A stretch of DNA of 64,000 nt from Fallopia convolvulus (lineage: Eukaryota; Streptophyta; Magnoliopsida; Caryophyllales; Polygonaceae), in the NCBI GenBank assembly GCA_964016875.1, contig OZ024724.1, forward strand, positions 32,573,786 to 32,637,785. Reading direction: 5' to 3'. Each line of letters starts with the position of its first letter. Within the stretch, counting starts at the first letter, position 1. Positions 53,948 to 64,000 of this stretch are shown piece after piece. The notes beneath the pieces are model-generated. The model was not told where the DNA came from. It made no database searches and saw only the letters and a program-made list of their open reading frames with translations. The position numbers and the translations under genes were made by a program.

Positions 53948-56900
53948 GTGGCAGTGAGAGGGAACAATGCATGGTTCATAGATAGTGGATGCTCGAACCA
54001 TATGACCGGAAACAAAGATATCCTCATCTCACTCCACACTCATGCCGAAGGAGGCCACGTCTCATTTGGCAATAAAAACAAGGGAGAAGTAATTGGAAAG
54101 GGAGAAGTGTTGCTAAATAGATCAATCAAAGTCAGCAATGTAAATCTGGTGAAAGATCTGGGATACAATCTCTTAAGTGTTGCCCAGATGTGTGATCAAG
54201 GGAACAACGTTGTCACCTTCGACTCAGAAGAATGCCTAGTCATCAACAAAAGGAGCAACAAAGTGATTCTGAGAGGAAGAAGGCACAACTATGTGTATGT
54301 AGTAGATACAGAGTTTGAACCACCAATGAAGCTGTGTCTTGCGAGTTCCCACGATGATACGGAACTCTGGCACCGAAGACTGGGACATGCAGGTGTCAAT
54401 CAAATCCTGAAGCTCTATCTACAGGATCTGGTCATTGGTCTTCCTCGAATCAATCTCGAAGGAGTCCAAATATGTGATGCATGCGTTCGAGGGAAACAGA
54501 CTAGGAACTCCTTCAAACCCAAAAAGGTGGTGACCACAAACAAGCCTTTAGAGCTAATTCACATGGATCTCTGTGGTCCCATGCGAACAGCCAGCTATGG
54601 TGGAAAAAGGTACATGTATGTCTTAATTGATGATTTTTCTAGATTCACCTAGGTTATTTTCTTGAAAGCAAAATCACAAGCTTTTGAAGAGTTCGATCCT
54701 TTCATCAAAAGAACAGAAGTAAGCATGGGGCTAAAGCTGAAAGCCATCAGGTCTGACCATGGAACTGAGTTTCAAAACTCAGAGTTCCTCAACTTCTGTG
54801 ACAAACATGGGATCTCTCACAACTTCTCAGCCCCTCACACTCCTCAGCAAAATGGAGTGGTCGAGAGAAAGAATAGGACCTTGGAGTACATGGCCAGAAC
54901 CATGATGCTTGAAAGTGGAGTTCCTGAGTATTTCTGGGCTGAAGCCATCGCCACAGCGACATACATCTTGAACCGAGCCATGACAAGGCCTTTGATCAAG
55001 AAAACATCCTACGAGCTCATCAAGGGGAGAAAACCAAACATCTCCCACCTAAGGACCTTCGGATGCACATGCTTTGTCCACAACAATGGCAAAGACAACC
55101 TTGGAAGATTCGATCCTAGAAGCGATGAAGGGATCTTCCTGGGATACTCATCACAAAGCAAGGCTTACAAGGTCTATAACATAAGGACAAAGAAGATAGA
55201 AGAAAGCATCCATGTCGTCTTCAACGAGAAATCTGTAAAGATGGGAACAGAGACCCAAGGAAAGGGAACTCTGTTCAAACTGGTCAGACAAGAAGACGAT
55301 GATGATGACGATGATGAGCCAAGGAAGAGAGATGAAGATTATCCAAGTGCAAGTAACATTCCACAACCAGGGAACAACGAAGGAGATCCAACTCTCACTG
55401 ATCAAATCTCCCTCGAGGTCCCCTCCTCAGAAGAACTACAAGATACTTCCAACTCTCTTGTTCCCCAAGACAATACCCTGCCAGAATCAAGTGTTCAGGG
55501 GGAACAAAGAGGGAACTTGCCAGGAACTTCTGAAGAAACACAAAATGAAGAAGCTGAAGATGAGTGTTCCCATGAAAAGGAAGCCTCTACTGAAGATGAC
55601 ACAAGTGCAAGGGAACCTACTCATACAAGAAACTTTAAACAAAGGAAGGACCACCCCATTGAGAACATCATCTCCCCTTATGATAAAGGTGTACAAACTT
55701 TTTCCTCTCTCAATAATTTTGTGCTTTTAACGCGTTTGTTTCAATGGTGGAACCCAAAAATATCAAAGAAGCCTTGAAGGACCCAGATTGGATCCAAGCT
55801 ATGCAAGAGGAGCTCCACCAATTCGAGAGAAACAAAGTTTGGAAGCTAGTTCCTAGGCCCAAGAACAAGAACATCATAGGAACTCGATGGGTCTTTAGAA
55901 ACAAGCTCGATGATACTGGAGCTGTAGCAAGGAACAAGGCTAGACTGGTGGCACAAGGCTACAGGCAAGAGGAAGGAATCGATTACGAAGAGACTTTCGC
56001 ACCAATCGCCAGGATCGAGGCCATCCGACTCTCAATTGCCTATGCTGCTCACAAGGGATTCAAGCTTTATCAAATGAATGTGAAAACAGCCTTCCTCAAC
56101 GAACATCTCAAGGAAGAAGTATATGTAGCCCAACCCCCAGGATTCAAAGATGAGAAGCTACCCAACCATGTCTATTTCCTGGAGAGGGCCCTCTACGGAC
56201 ACAAACAAGCTCCCCGAGCTTGGTATGACAGGTTTGCTCAATTCCTCTTGTCCCATGGATACCTTCACGGTTCCATAGACAAGACTTTGTTTTTAAAGAA
56301 AGAGTCTAAAGACATTTTGATTGTGCAAGTATATGTTGATGACATTGTTTTTGGAGCAACTAACGAAACTCTTGTAGAGAAATTTAAGGACCTCATGAGC
56401 AGTGAATTTGAGATGAGTCTCATTGGGGAACTCACGTTCTTCTTTGGACTTCAAATATCTCAAACCAAGGAGGGAACAAAGATTCATCAACAGAAATACA
56501 TCAAGGAAATGCTTGTAAAGTATGGGATGGAACACTCCAAGCCTATTGACACTCCAATCTCACCAAATTCATGGCTCAATGCGGATGAAACAGGTATAAG
56601 TGTGGACCAAAGGAACTATCGAGGTATGATTGGGTCCCTTCTCTACTTAACAGCTAGTAGACCTGATATCATGTTCTCCGTATGCCTTTGTGCTCGTTTC
56701 CAAGCTAACCCTATGGAATCACACCTGAAAGAGGTGAAGAGGATTTTCAGGTATCTCAAAGGGAACGATAACTTGTGCCTTTGGTATCCAAGGCACAGTT
56801 CCCTTGAGCTCATTGCATACACAGATGCGGATTTTGCAGGGCACCTTGTGGATAGAAAGAGCACATCAGGAATGGCCTAGTTCCTAGGGTCATGCTTAGT

Positions 56901-57276
56901 TTCATGGGGATCTAAAAAGCAAAACTCAGTGGCACTCTCCACAGCTGAAGCAGAATATGTGGCTGCTGCATCTTGTTGTTCCCAAGTTCTATGGCTTAAG
57001 TCACAACTCCAGGATTACGGTATGTCTTTTGGCCCAGTTCCCATACTTTGTGATAATACTAGTGCCATAAACATTTCCAAAAATCATGTGCATCATTCTA
57101 GGACTAAGCATATAGATATAAGGCATCACTTTCTACGTGACAATGTTGAAAGTGGGAACATCTTGATGGAACACTGTAGAACTGAAGAGCAAATTGCGGA
57201 CATTCTCACCAAAGCTTTAGACAGAGGTCCCTACCAGCGTTTCCGAATGCTTCTAGGGATGATTTTTCTAAACTAA
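53948..57276 (+). pseudogene. Copia element 1 pol
   Basis: Protease with IDSGCSNHMTGNKD; integrase with HRRLGH...CDACVRGKQ zinc-binding and D,D,E residues (MDLCGP, SDHGTEF, VVERKNRT); RT with YVDDIVFGATNE; RNase H with LSTAEAEYVAAASCC. Lesions: TGG-to-TAG at 54650-54652, one T lost in a T-run near 55718 that shifts the frame, CAG-to-TAG at 56878-56880. The RT motif A reads QMNVKTAFLNE, with Asn in place of the catalytic Asp that element 2 keeps (QMDVKTAFLNG), so RT would be inactive even if translated. Frame opens right after a TAG at 53945-53947, without an ATG. Confidence 0.9.
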
Positions 57277-57934
57277 ACAAGTCCCTATTTTTCTCTCCCT
57301 CAATGCCTAACTAGTTTTTCAAAGAATGCATGATAGGGAACTTGGTTTTATTTCTTTCACTATGCCATGATTACTAGTCTAAAGATAAATGTGTACAAGG
57401 GACCAGACAAACGCTTCTCATGAGCCAAAATGTTTACTCCTTTATCGAGTCGTAAATTGTCTGGTTCCCTTTGAGTTCCCTAGCCCCACAAAAGGATGAG
57501 TGTGAAGTTACCTTAACCACTTTACTCTCCATGACCTTGATAAGATCATGGGAACTGATACATACTAGCAAGGGAACGCTGACTCATCTACATAGAAGAA
57601 CCGTCACTTGGGAAGCGGTCTTTTTTGTCAGAAGCTTTGAAGCGTTACGGGCCAAGTATTCAAATTTTGAAAGGACTTCCCTAGAGATCGTGACGCGTGT
57701 CAAGAGGCGTGCTACGGAAGTTGTAACGATGCCCCACGTTCATTGGGCAACGGTTATCGAGGTTTTCCCACTTCCCTTTCTACCCTTCGCCCCTCCTCTC
57801 CTTAAAACCCTCATTTGCCATTTTTGGGCCCTTATTCCATCTTCCACCTCTGTCATTCTTCTTCTCCACATCCCTTTCACTCTCTTTTTCAAGAAACCTC
57901 CAAAACCTTCTCTCTTTCCCAAATCCTTCTAAAA
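57277..57934 (+). other. Copia element 1 spacer between pol and 3' ORF
   Basis: No supported coding sequence before the 3' ORF start. Contains GGGAAC/TTCCC words at high density and a C/T-rich stretch at 57760-57930. Confidence 0.5.
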
Positions 57935-58600
57935 ATGGCCACTCAACACACCTTCGCTCAGATCAAAGCTTGGGTGCTTGCAAACCCCAGAATTCTCTTC
58001 ATCTCTCAATTAAAAGAGATTGAGAAAGAGCAAGACCCAGTCATGAAAGACGTCCTCATCGAAGGGCTCTACCGTCAAGTATGTCCTTTCTTGCCACCTC
58101 CTCCTCCGGCCGACGACACTCTGGCCTGGACTTCCTCTTCCGCCACCTCCTCTGAATCCCTTCATCCTCCTTCAACCACCAACACCTCCTCCGGCATTGT
58201 CATTGTTGACAGTCTCGGAGATGCTCGTCCCTCTATCAACGAGAAGCCTAGAAAATCCAAACACCACCATTCCTCCAAAAAACGCCACTCATCCAAAGAC
58301 CCCTCGAAATCCAAAAAAATCCAAACATTCCAAAGATCCCTCCAAATCCAAAAAACGCAAACACACTGAGGTCTATGAATTCTCGGAGCCCAGGAAGAAG
58401 CCCCACTTCAAATTCGAGGAGTACTTGAACTGCTCTAAGGAAAGTTCTTGTATGGCCAAACCCCCTTTCGTCTTCCACTCGGACTCTAGGACCTCCCAAT
58501 CCCAAAGCCAACTCACTTCTTCTTCCCTCCCTCTTCCCATAAGTGAGGGACCTCCCAATCCCAAAGCCAACTCACTCCTTCTTCCCTCCCTCTTCCCATA
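57935..58600 (+). pseudogene. Copia element 1 3' ORF, interrupted by element 2
   Basis: Starts ATG at 57935 (MATQHTFAQIKAWVLANPRI), then a Pro/Ser-rich linker and a Lys/His/Ser basic region (KPRKSKHHHSSKKRHSSK). One extra A in an A-run near 58313-58319 shifts the frame, after which coding continues with EFSEPRKKPHFKFEEYL. A 59-bp tandem duplication begins at 58491, and the second copy is cut by the LTR of element 2 at 58601. Sits in the env position of Sireviruses, but has no signal peptide or membrane segment. Function unknown. Confidence 0.65.
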
Positions 58601-59657
58601 TGTTGGGACGTTGTTGGGACCTCTGGTTCTAAGCAACGGATCAACGATTCACTTCTCTTTAAGTTTTGATAATGACAAATACCATAGGGAACTAATGTGG
58701 TTTGTTCAAGTATTTCTAAGGAACACAGGTACAGCCAAGAACTCCTATGAATGACAAAGCCACTACTGGCCACAATGAAGAGTTTCCATCAAGGGAACTC
58801 TGAAGAGTAAAGTTCCCATGAAGTGGGAACTCCCAGAAACAAACAATAAAACACAAGCTTACAACGATGAAGAGTTTCCATCAAGGGAACTCTGAAGAAG
58901 TCAGTTCCCATGAAATGGGAACTCACATGTTAAGACAACGACCGTTCAGCGCAGATCGCGGGATTCTGTCTCAGACAGCCAGTGGGAACAGTCTGAGGAT
59001 CAGACTGTCACGCTTCATCCAACGGTCCGATTGATTCAAGAAGTTGACCTAGTTCAAACCAAAGTCACATGTGAAGAAAGTACAACTTGGGCATCAAGCA
59101 AAGGGCATTTTGGACACAAACGAAAGATGCGAGTGCCCAAGACAAATGGACTATAAAGCCAAATGAATAGTACTCGGTCTGAGTACTTCTCCCAGAACTT
59201 ACAAACACCCACATCAGAGAAAAGAAAGAAAAGGAAGAGAAGTCCCCGCCGGCGAGTGTGTGATCTCGACGACGGTGAAGCTGAAGTTCCCTGGAGCAAG
59301 GGAACTGAGAAGTCAGCGTAAGGTTTGAGTTACTTGTGTTTTGCTGTTGTAAGCTTAGGAACTCAGTTGAGAGGATTTACTAGTGTTGCTAGAGTTAGGA
59401 AGAACTTGTAGGAACAGAGAAGTGTAAATCCGGCTGTGTAACTAAGGAACAAAGCAATCAATATAAGTAAGTCATTCAAAATCCTCCAAGCGGAGGTAGA
59501 GGTTTACCCATACAACTAGTTGGTTGTAGTGGGGTTCCTCTATAAAGGAACTGTGCCTTTCACTGTTTTTATTACTTGCGATTATTTACTTCCGCTGCCT
59601 TGGGAACAGCTTAATTGCCAGTTCCCAAGCTCACTGCTAACCGATTACGATCCAACA
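58601..59657 (+). repeat. Copia element 2 5' LTR (1057 bp)
   Basis: Same family as 50883-51941 with many substitutions. TATA box at 59151. Hairpins with AGTTCCCA/TGGGAACT arms at 58811-58831 and 58903-58923; arms are conserved against element 1 while loops differ (TGCAG/TGAAG and A/GAA). Confidence 0.9.
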
Positions 59658-59659
59658 AT

Positions 59660-59671
59660 TGGTATCAGAGC
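59660..59671 (+). other. PBS of Copia element 2 (initiator Met tRNA)
   Basis: TGGTATCAGAGC, two bases after the LTR; the classic plant Copia primer site. Confidence 0.95.
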
Positions 59672-59709
59672 TAGCGCTCTAGATTTGTGTTAGCATCGCA
59701 GGTGCCAAA

Positions 59710-61650
59710 ATGGCTCACGAACTTACTCAGGTGGGGAACAATACCAGCAAGCCGCCAAGGCTTATAACAGGAAGATTTGAAAGCTGGCAACGCGACATGA
59801 AAGATTGGATGCGTGGCCAAGACTACCAAGCCTGGTGCGTCATCGAAAGGGGGAACTTCGAAATCGATCCAGCTATTGTCAACGATCTCTCAAAGTGGGG
59901 TCCCAACGAGTACAAGTGCATGGAGGCAAACTACAAAGCAAAACAGTATCTAAAAAGGTCCATGTGCGTACAAGATTGTGACAGGGTTGCCAACCTTGAC
60001 ACGGCCAAGGAAATGTGGGAAGCCATCCAACAAATGCACGTTGGGAACTCAGATCTCAGAGAAGATCTTCAAATGAACGCAAAGAGGGAGTTCTACAACT
60101 TCCAAATGCAGATGGGAGAGTCCGTCGATAGCTACCAATCCCGGTTTGAAGGACTTTGCACTAAGATGGAAGGATTGGGGATCACAAAAGAAGAAATCAC
60201 CCACAAAATGAAGGTCCAACAGCTCTTCAATGGATTGACTGGAGAATGGGCAAATGAAAGAACGATGTTCAAGGAAAACCCAGAAAATCGAACGCTTATG
60301 CTCCATCAAGTATTTGGAAAGTTAGTGGGACATGAGAAGAGGAAGATCGATGATAAGGAACAAAGTCGAGCTCATCGAGGGATCGCACTCAAGATCGAAA
60401 AAATGCTCAAATCAACCCAAGAACAACATGAAGACTCCGAAGAAGAAGAGGATGAAGAGCTAGTCCTTGTGACAAGAGCTCTTCGAAATTTCTACAAAGG
60501 AAAGTCTCAACGGAACAAGGGGAACTGGGGAAAGGGACAGAGTTCCCAAAGAAAGCCCACAGAGAAGGATCTCTCAGAAGTGACTTGCTACAAATGCAAC
60601 AGGAAAGGACATTTTGCGAAGGAATGTCCACAAGGAACTGAAGGCAGAAAGCAAGGAAAAAAGGTCTACATCTCTACTTGGAGCGATGATGAAGACGAAG
60701 ATCCTGAAGCATGGGCACTCCCAGACATGTGTGGCATGGCCATAGGAGAAACCACTGGGGAACAACCCAGTGAGGTAACCACTGAAATTGTTCTTGATTC
60801 CTTGAGTAATTATGAAAAACCTGAATTGTTGAAAATTCTTTCAAGTCTTGTTAAAGATAACATAAAACTGCAAAACAAGTTGGAAAAACAGGAACACATA
60901 AATTCTCAATTAGTTGGTCTTGAGCCCTGTCCCAACTGCACATCCCTTCTAGAAAAACTCAAGTCCCATGTGTCTCACATCGTAGATCTAGAAAGAGAAA
61001 TCAAAACTTTAGAGAAAGATGAGAACACCCTCCTGCAAAACCTGAGTAAGACTCCCGAATATCCTGAAGCCTCTAGTTCCCAAATTAAGTTTGTCCCAGC
61101 CAGACATGGCATAGGATACAAAGGTGAGTGCTCCAAGAACAGAAAGTCACCCCTGAGCGAACATGAGATCCATGAGTGTAGGGCCTTAGAACTCCAGTGC
61201 GAGAAACAGAAAAATGCTCATCTCGAGGAGAAAATCAAGGTCCTAGAGAGTGGAAACAATGGTGAGAAAGACTACTATACTGGGAACTCTGGACATAGAA
61301 TCTATGTCAAAATTGCTAAGGGAAATGGGTCTCGAGTGTACAACAAAGAAACCATGGATAGGAACCGTATCCAGAGACCACACCCAAAATACTACCTGGG
61401 AGAATACTACAAGACATGTTGGCACTGTGGTGCTCATGGGCACTACAAGGATGCATGTCCCAAGAAGAGAGCCCAAACCCCTAGAAGCCATGAGTTCCCA
61501 AACAGACAAAAACGTCATGCTCATCACCAAAGGAACTCCAACTCTCAAAATTCCAAAGACATCAACATTTCTGACTATATCTTGAATGAAAATGTTTTCC
61601 CTTGCAAGGGACCTGGCAAGAGTCATCTTGCTTGGGTCTCAAAACACTAA
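59710..61650 (+). CDS. Copia element 2 gag (646 aa)
   Basis: Structural protein for particle assembly and RNA packaging (family role). The N-terminal capsid-type region (residues 1-220, WQRDMKDWMRG, ESVDSYQSRFEGLCTKMEGL) is followed by an acidic stretch, a first zinc knuckle CYKCNRKGHFAKEC (~residue 296), a long coiled coil (LLKILSSLVKDNIKLQNKLE), and a second knuckle CWHCGAHGHYKDAC (~residue 575). Frame is fully open and ends GPGKSHLAWVSKH with TAA at 61648-61650. Large for a Copia gag but usual for Sireviruses. Pol lies in a different frame 13 nt downstream. Confidence 0.95.
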   Translation: MAHELTQVGNNTSKPPRLITGRFESWQRDMKDWMRGQDYQAWCVIERGNFEIDPAIVNDLSKWGPNEYKCMEANYKAKQYLKRSMCVQDCDRVANLDTAKEMWEAIQQMHVGNSDLREDLQMNAKREFYNFQMQMGESVDSYQSRFEGLCTKMEGLGITKEEITHKMKVQQLFNGLTGEWANERTMFKENPENRTLMLHQVFGKLVGHEKRKIDDKEQSRAHRGIALKIEKMLKSTQEQHEDSEEEEDEELVLVTRALRNFYKGKSQRNKGNWGKGQSSQRKPTEKDLSEVTCYKCNRKGHFAKECPQGTEGRKQGKKVYISTWSDDEDEDPEAWALPDMCGMAIGETTGEQPSEVTTEIVLDSLSNYEKPELLKILSSLVKDNIKLQNKLEKQEHINSQLVGLEPCPNCTSLLEKLKSHVSHIVDLEREIKTLEKDENTLLQNLSKTPEYPEASSSQIKFVPARHGIGYKGECSKNRKSPLSEHEIHECRALELQCEKQKNAHLEEKIKVLESGNNGEKDYYTGNSGHRIYVKIAKGNGSRVYNKETMDRNRIQRPHPKYYLGEYYKTCWHCGAHGHYKDACPKKRAQTPRSHEFPNRQKRHAHHQRNSNSQNSKDINISDYILNENVFPCKGPGKSHLAWVSKH

Positions 61651-61663
61651 CTTTTCCTTGTAG

Positions 61664-64000
61664 GTGGCTGTGAGAGGGAACAGTACATGGTTCATAGATA
61701 GTGGATGCTCGAACCATATGACAGGGAACAAGGATATCCTCATCTCACTCCACACTCACGCCGAAGGAGGCCACGTCTCATTTGGCAACAAGAACAAGGG
61801 AGAAGTTATTGGAAAAGGAGAAGTGTTGCTCAATAGATCTATTAAAGTTAGCAACGTAAATCTGGTAAAGGATCTGGGATACAATCTGCTGAGTGTCTCC
61901 CAGATGTGTGATCAAGGGAACAGCATCGTCACTTTCGACTCAGATGAATGTCTCGTCATCAACAAGAAGACCAACAAAGTAATTCTGAGAGGAAGAAGAT
62001 ACAACAATGTGTATGTGGTGGACACCAACTTTGAACCACCAATGAAGCTGTGCCTTGCGAGTTCCCAAGATGACACGGAACTCTAGCATCGAAGACTGGG
62101 ACATGCTGGTGTAAATCAAATCCTGAAGCTTTATCTACAGGATCTGGTCATTGGTCTTCCACGGATCAATCTCGACGGAGTCAAAATGTGTGAAGCATGT
62201 GTTCGAGGAAAACAGACCAGGACCTCCTTCAAACCGAAGAAGGTGGTAAGCACAACCAGGTCCCTGGAGTTAATTCACATGGATCTCTGTGGTCCCATGA
62301 GAACAGCTAGCTACGGTGGAAAAAGGTACATGTATGTTTTAATTGATGATTTTTCAAGATTCACCTGGGTTATTTTCTTGAAGGCAAAATCACAAGCGTT
62401 TGAAGAGTTTGAGCCCTTCATCAAAAGAACAGAAGTAAGCTTGGGGCTGAAACTAAAAGCAATCAGATTTGATCACGGAACTGAGTTTCGAAACTCGGAG
62501 TTCCTAAACTTCTGTGAGCAAAATGGGATCTCTCACAACCTTTCAGCTCCTCGCACTCCTCAGCAAAATGGAGTGGTCGAGAGAAAGAACAGAACTCTGG
62601 AGGATATGGCTAGAACCATGATGATCGAAAGTGGAGTTCCTGAGTACTTCTGGACTGAAGCAATCTCCACAGCTACATACATCCTGAATCGAGCCATGAC
62701 AAGGCCCCTGATCAACAAGACTTCCTATGAGCTCATCAAAGGGAGAAAACCAAACATCTCACACTTGAGAACATTTGGTTGCACATGCTTTGTTCACAAC
62801 AACGGAAAAGACAATCTTGGCAAATTCGACCCCAGAAGCGACGAAGGGATCTTCCTGGGATACTCATCACAAAGCAAGATTTACAGGGTCTACAATAAAA
62901 GAACCAAGAAGATAGAGGAAAGCATTCATGTCGTCTTCAATGAAAAGTCTGTAAAGATGGGAACCGAGACCCAAGGGAAGGGAACTCTGTTCAAGCTAGT
63001 CAGACATGAAGACGATGATGATGACGAGGATGAGCCAAGGAAAAGGGATGAAGACTATCCAAGTGCAAGCCATATCCCACAACCAGGGAACAACGACGAA
63101 GGTCCAACCCTCACTGATCAAACCTCCCTTGAGGCTCCCTCCTCAGAAGAACTACAAGAAACCTCCAACTCTCTCGAGGTCCCCTCTTCAGGGAACAACT
63201 CTGCTGTCCCCCAACTGCCAGAATCAAGTATTCAAGGGGAACAAAGAGGGAACCTGCCAGAAATCTCTGAAGAAACATCAAATGAAGAAGCTGAAGATGA
63301 GAGTTCCCATGACAAAGAAACACCAACTGAGGATAATACACATGCAAAGGAACTCACTCATACAAGAACCTTTCAACAAAGGAAGGACCACCCCCTTGAG
63401 AACATCATCTCCCCTCTTGATAAAGGTGTTCAAACTCGTTCCTCTCTCAATAATTTTTGTGCTTTTAACGCGTTTGTTTCAATGGTGGAACCCAAAAATA
63501 TCAAAGAAGCATTAAAGGACCCAGATTGGATTCAAGCCATGCAAGAGGAACTCCACCAATTCGAGAGAAACAAAGTTTGGAAGCTAGTTCCTAGGCCCAA
63601 AAACAAGAACATCATAGGAACCCGATGGGTTTTTAGGAACAAGCTCGATGATACTGGAGTTGTAGCAAGGAACAAGGCTAGGTTAGTAGCACAAGGATAC
63701 AGGCAAGAGGAAGGGATTGACTACGATGAGACCTTCGCACCAGTTGCCAGGATCGAGGCAATCAGACTCCTCATCGCCTATGCTGCTCACAATGGATTCA
63801 AACTTTATCAAATGGATGTGAAAACAGCCTTCCTAAATGGACATCTCAAGGAAGAAGTGTATGTGGCCCAACCTCCAGGATTCGAAGATGAGAAAATGCC
63901 CAACCATGTCTATTTCCTGGAAAGGGCCCTTTACGGACTCAAACAAGCTCCCCGCACTTGGTATGACAGGTTTGCTCAATTCCTCTTGTCCCATGGATAC
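61664..64000 (+). pseudogene. Copia element 2 pol (partial, one nonsense mutation)
   Basis: The frame opens after TAG at 61661-61663 with VAVRGNSTWFIDSGCSNHMT (protease). A TGG-to-TAG change at 62084-62086 interrupts it just before the HRRLGH zinc-binding motif of integrase. From 62087 the frame is open to the window end at 64000: integrase D,D,E residues intact (MDLCGP, FDHGTEF, VVERKNRT), linker with an Asp/Glu run, then RT with QMDVKTAFLNG and LYGLKQAPRTWYDRF. The YVDD box and RNase H lie outside the window. Apart from the one stop this copy appears intact. Confidence 0.9.

Larger units (their letters stand above)
50883..58600 (+). mobile_element. Sirevirus-like Copia element 1 (decayed, 3' end outside window)
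   Basis: 5' LTR, Met-tRNA-type PBS, gag with two zinc knuckles, pol in the Copia order protease-integrase-RT-RNase H, then a 3' ORF. The Sirevirus assignment rests on the large gag and the extra 3' ORF. At least five stops and several frameshifts disrupt gag and pol. The sequence ends at 58600, where element 2 begins. Confidence 0.85.
58601..64000 (+). mobile_element. Sirevirus-like Copia element 2 (5' part, runs off window)
   Basis: 5' LTR, canonical Met-tRNA PBS, uninterrupted gag, and pol with a single premature stop up to RT. It inserted into the 3' ORF of element 1: the sequence before its LTR is pyrimidine-rich and not a polypurine tract, so this LTR is not the 3' LTR of element 1. The expected target duplication is the preceding CCATA, to be found beyond the window. 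Confidence 0.85.

Noticed and set aside
58601..59657. Reading this LTR as the 3' LTR of Copia element 1 (shared-LTR tandem)
   Set aside because: The preceding sequence is pyrimidine-rich coding sequence of the 3' ORF with no polypurine tract, so an independent insertion of element 2 is simpler.

Overview
The window looks like a plant nuclear genome, probably a eudicot: it has Athila-type and Sirevirus-like LTR retrotransposons with plant tRNA primer sites, an F-box/FBA pseudogene, a FAR1/FHY3-type transposase-like pseudogene, an XS-type zinc-finger gene fragment and a short run of TTTAGGG telomere-type repeats. Nothing here looks like an ordinary intact host gene. Most of the 64 kb is nested or decaying mobile DNA. 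I cannot name the species.

Layout: 1-2550 is the 3' end and LTR of a plus-strand Athila-like element (C). 2602-3652 is a broken F-box gene. 3867-11300 is a duplicated accessory block with two copies of an unknown 212-codon gene (X1, X2), two tandem copies of another unknown gene (Y), and arrays of a ~200-bp repeat. 11355-11535 is a GRF-like gene tail joined to a scrambled copy of Athila gag. 12444-37953 is a minus-strand Athila element (A) that received two insertions: a 10.3-kb RT-less Athila derivative (B, 21671-31970, target duplication ACAAG) and a deleted plus-strand chromovirus-like element (32340-34195, target duplication CTTCG). 38000-40818 is the FAR1-like pseudogene. 43858-44379 is an XS zinc-finger gene fragment. 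45758-47632 is a solo LTR with target duplication CTACC. 47958-48401 is a small unknown ORF. 49011-50570 is an interstitial telomere-like tract followed by a 39-bp satellite. 50883-64000 holds two Sirevirus-like Copia elements: an older decayed one, and a younger one inserted into its 3' ORF and running off the window.

The most unusual signal is shared by the Athila elements. Each is sprinkled, in LTRs, noncoding parts and interdomain linkers of coding regions, with decamers of the form TCG-NNNN-CGA. They mostly occur in pairs whose starts are 21 bp apart (two helical turns). The palindromic core is element-specific: ATAT in C, TTAA in A, GGCC in B. At the one clearly homologous LTR site the spacer is conserved while the cores differ. 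Every element also keeps an extra non-pol ORF with a basic N-terminal cluster, retained even in B, which has lost the capsid domain and all of RT-RNaseH-integrase. The Copia elements similarly carry many GGGAACT/AGTTCCC words, including LTR hairpins, and an extra 3' ORF. One explanation to test is a family-specific motif-plus-binding-protein system, comparable in logic to the VANC anti-silencing proteins of Arabidopsis VANDAL transposons; RNA dimerisation through self-complementary loops is an alternative.
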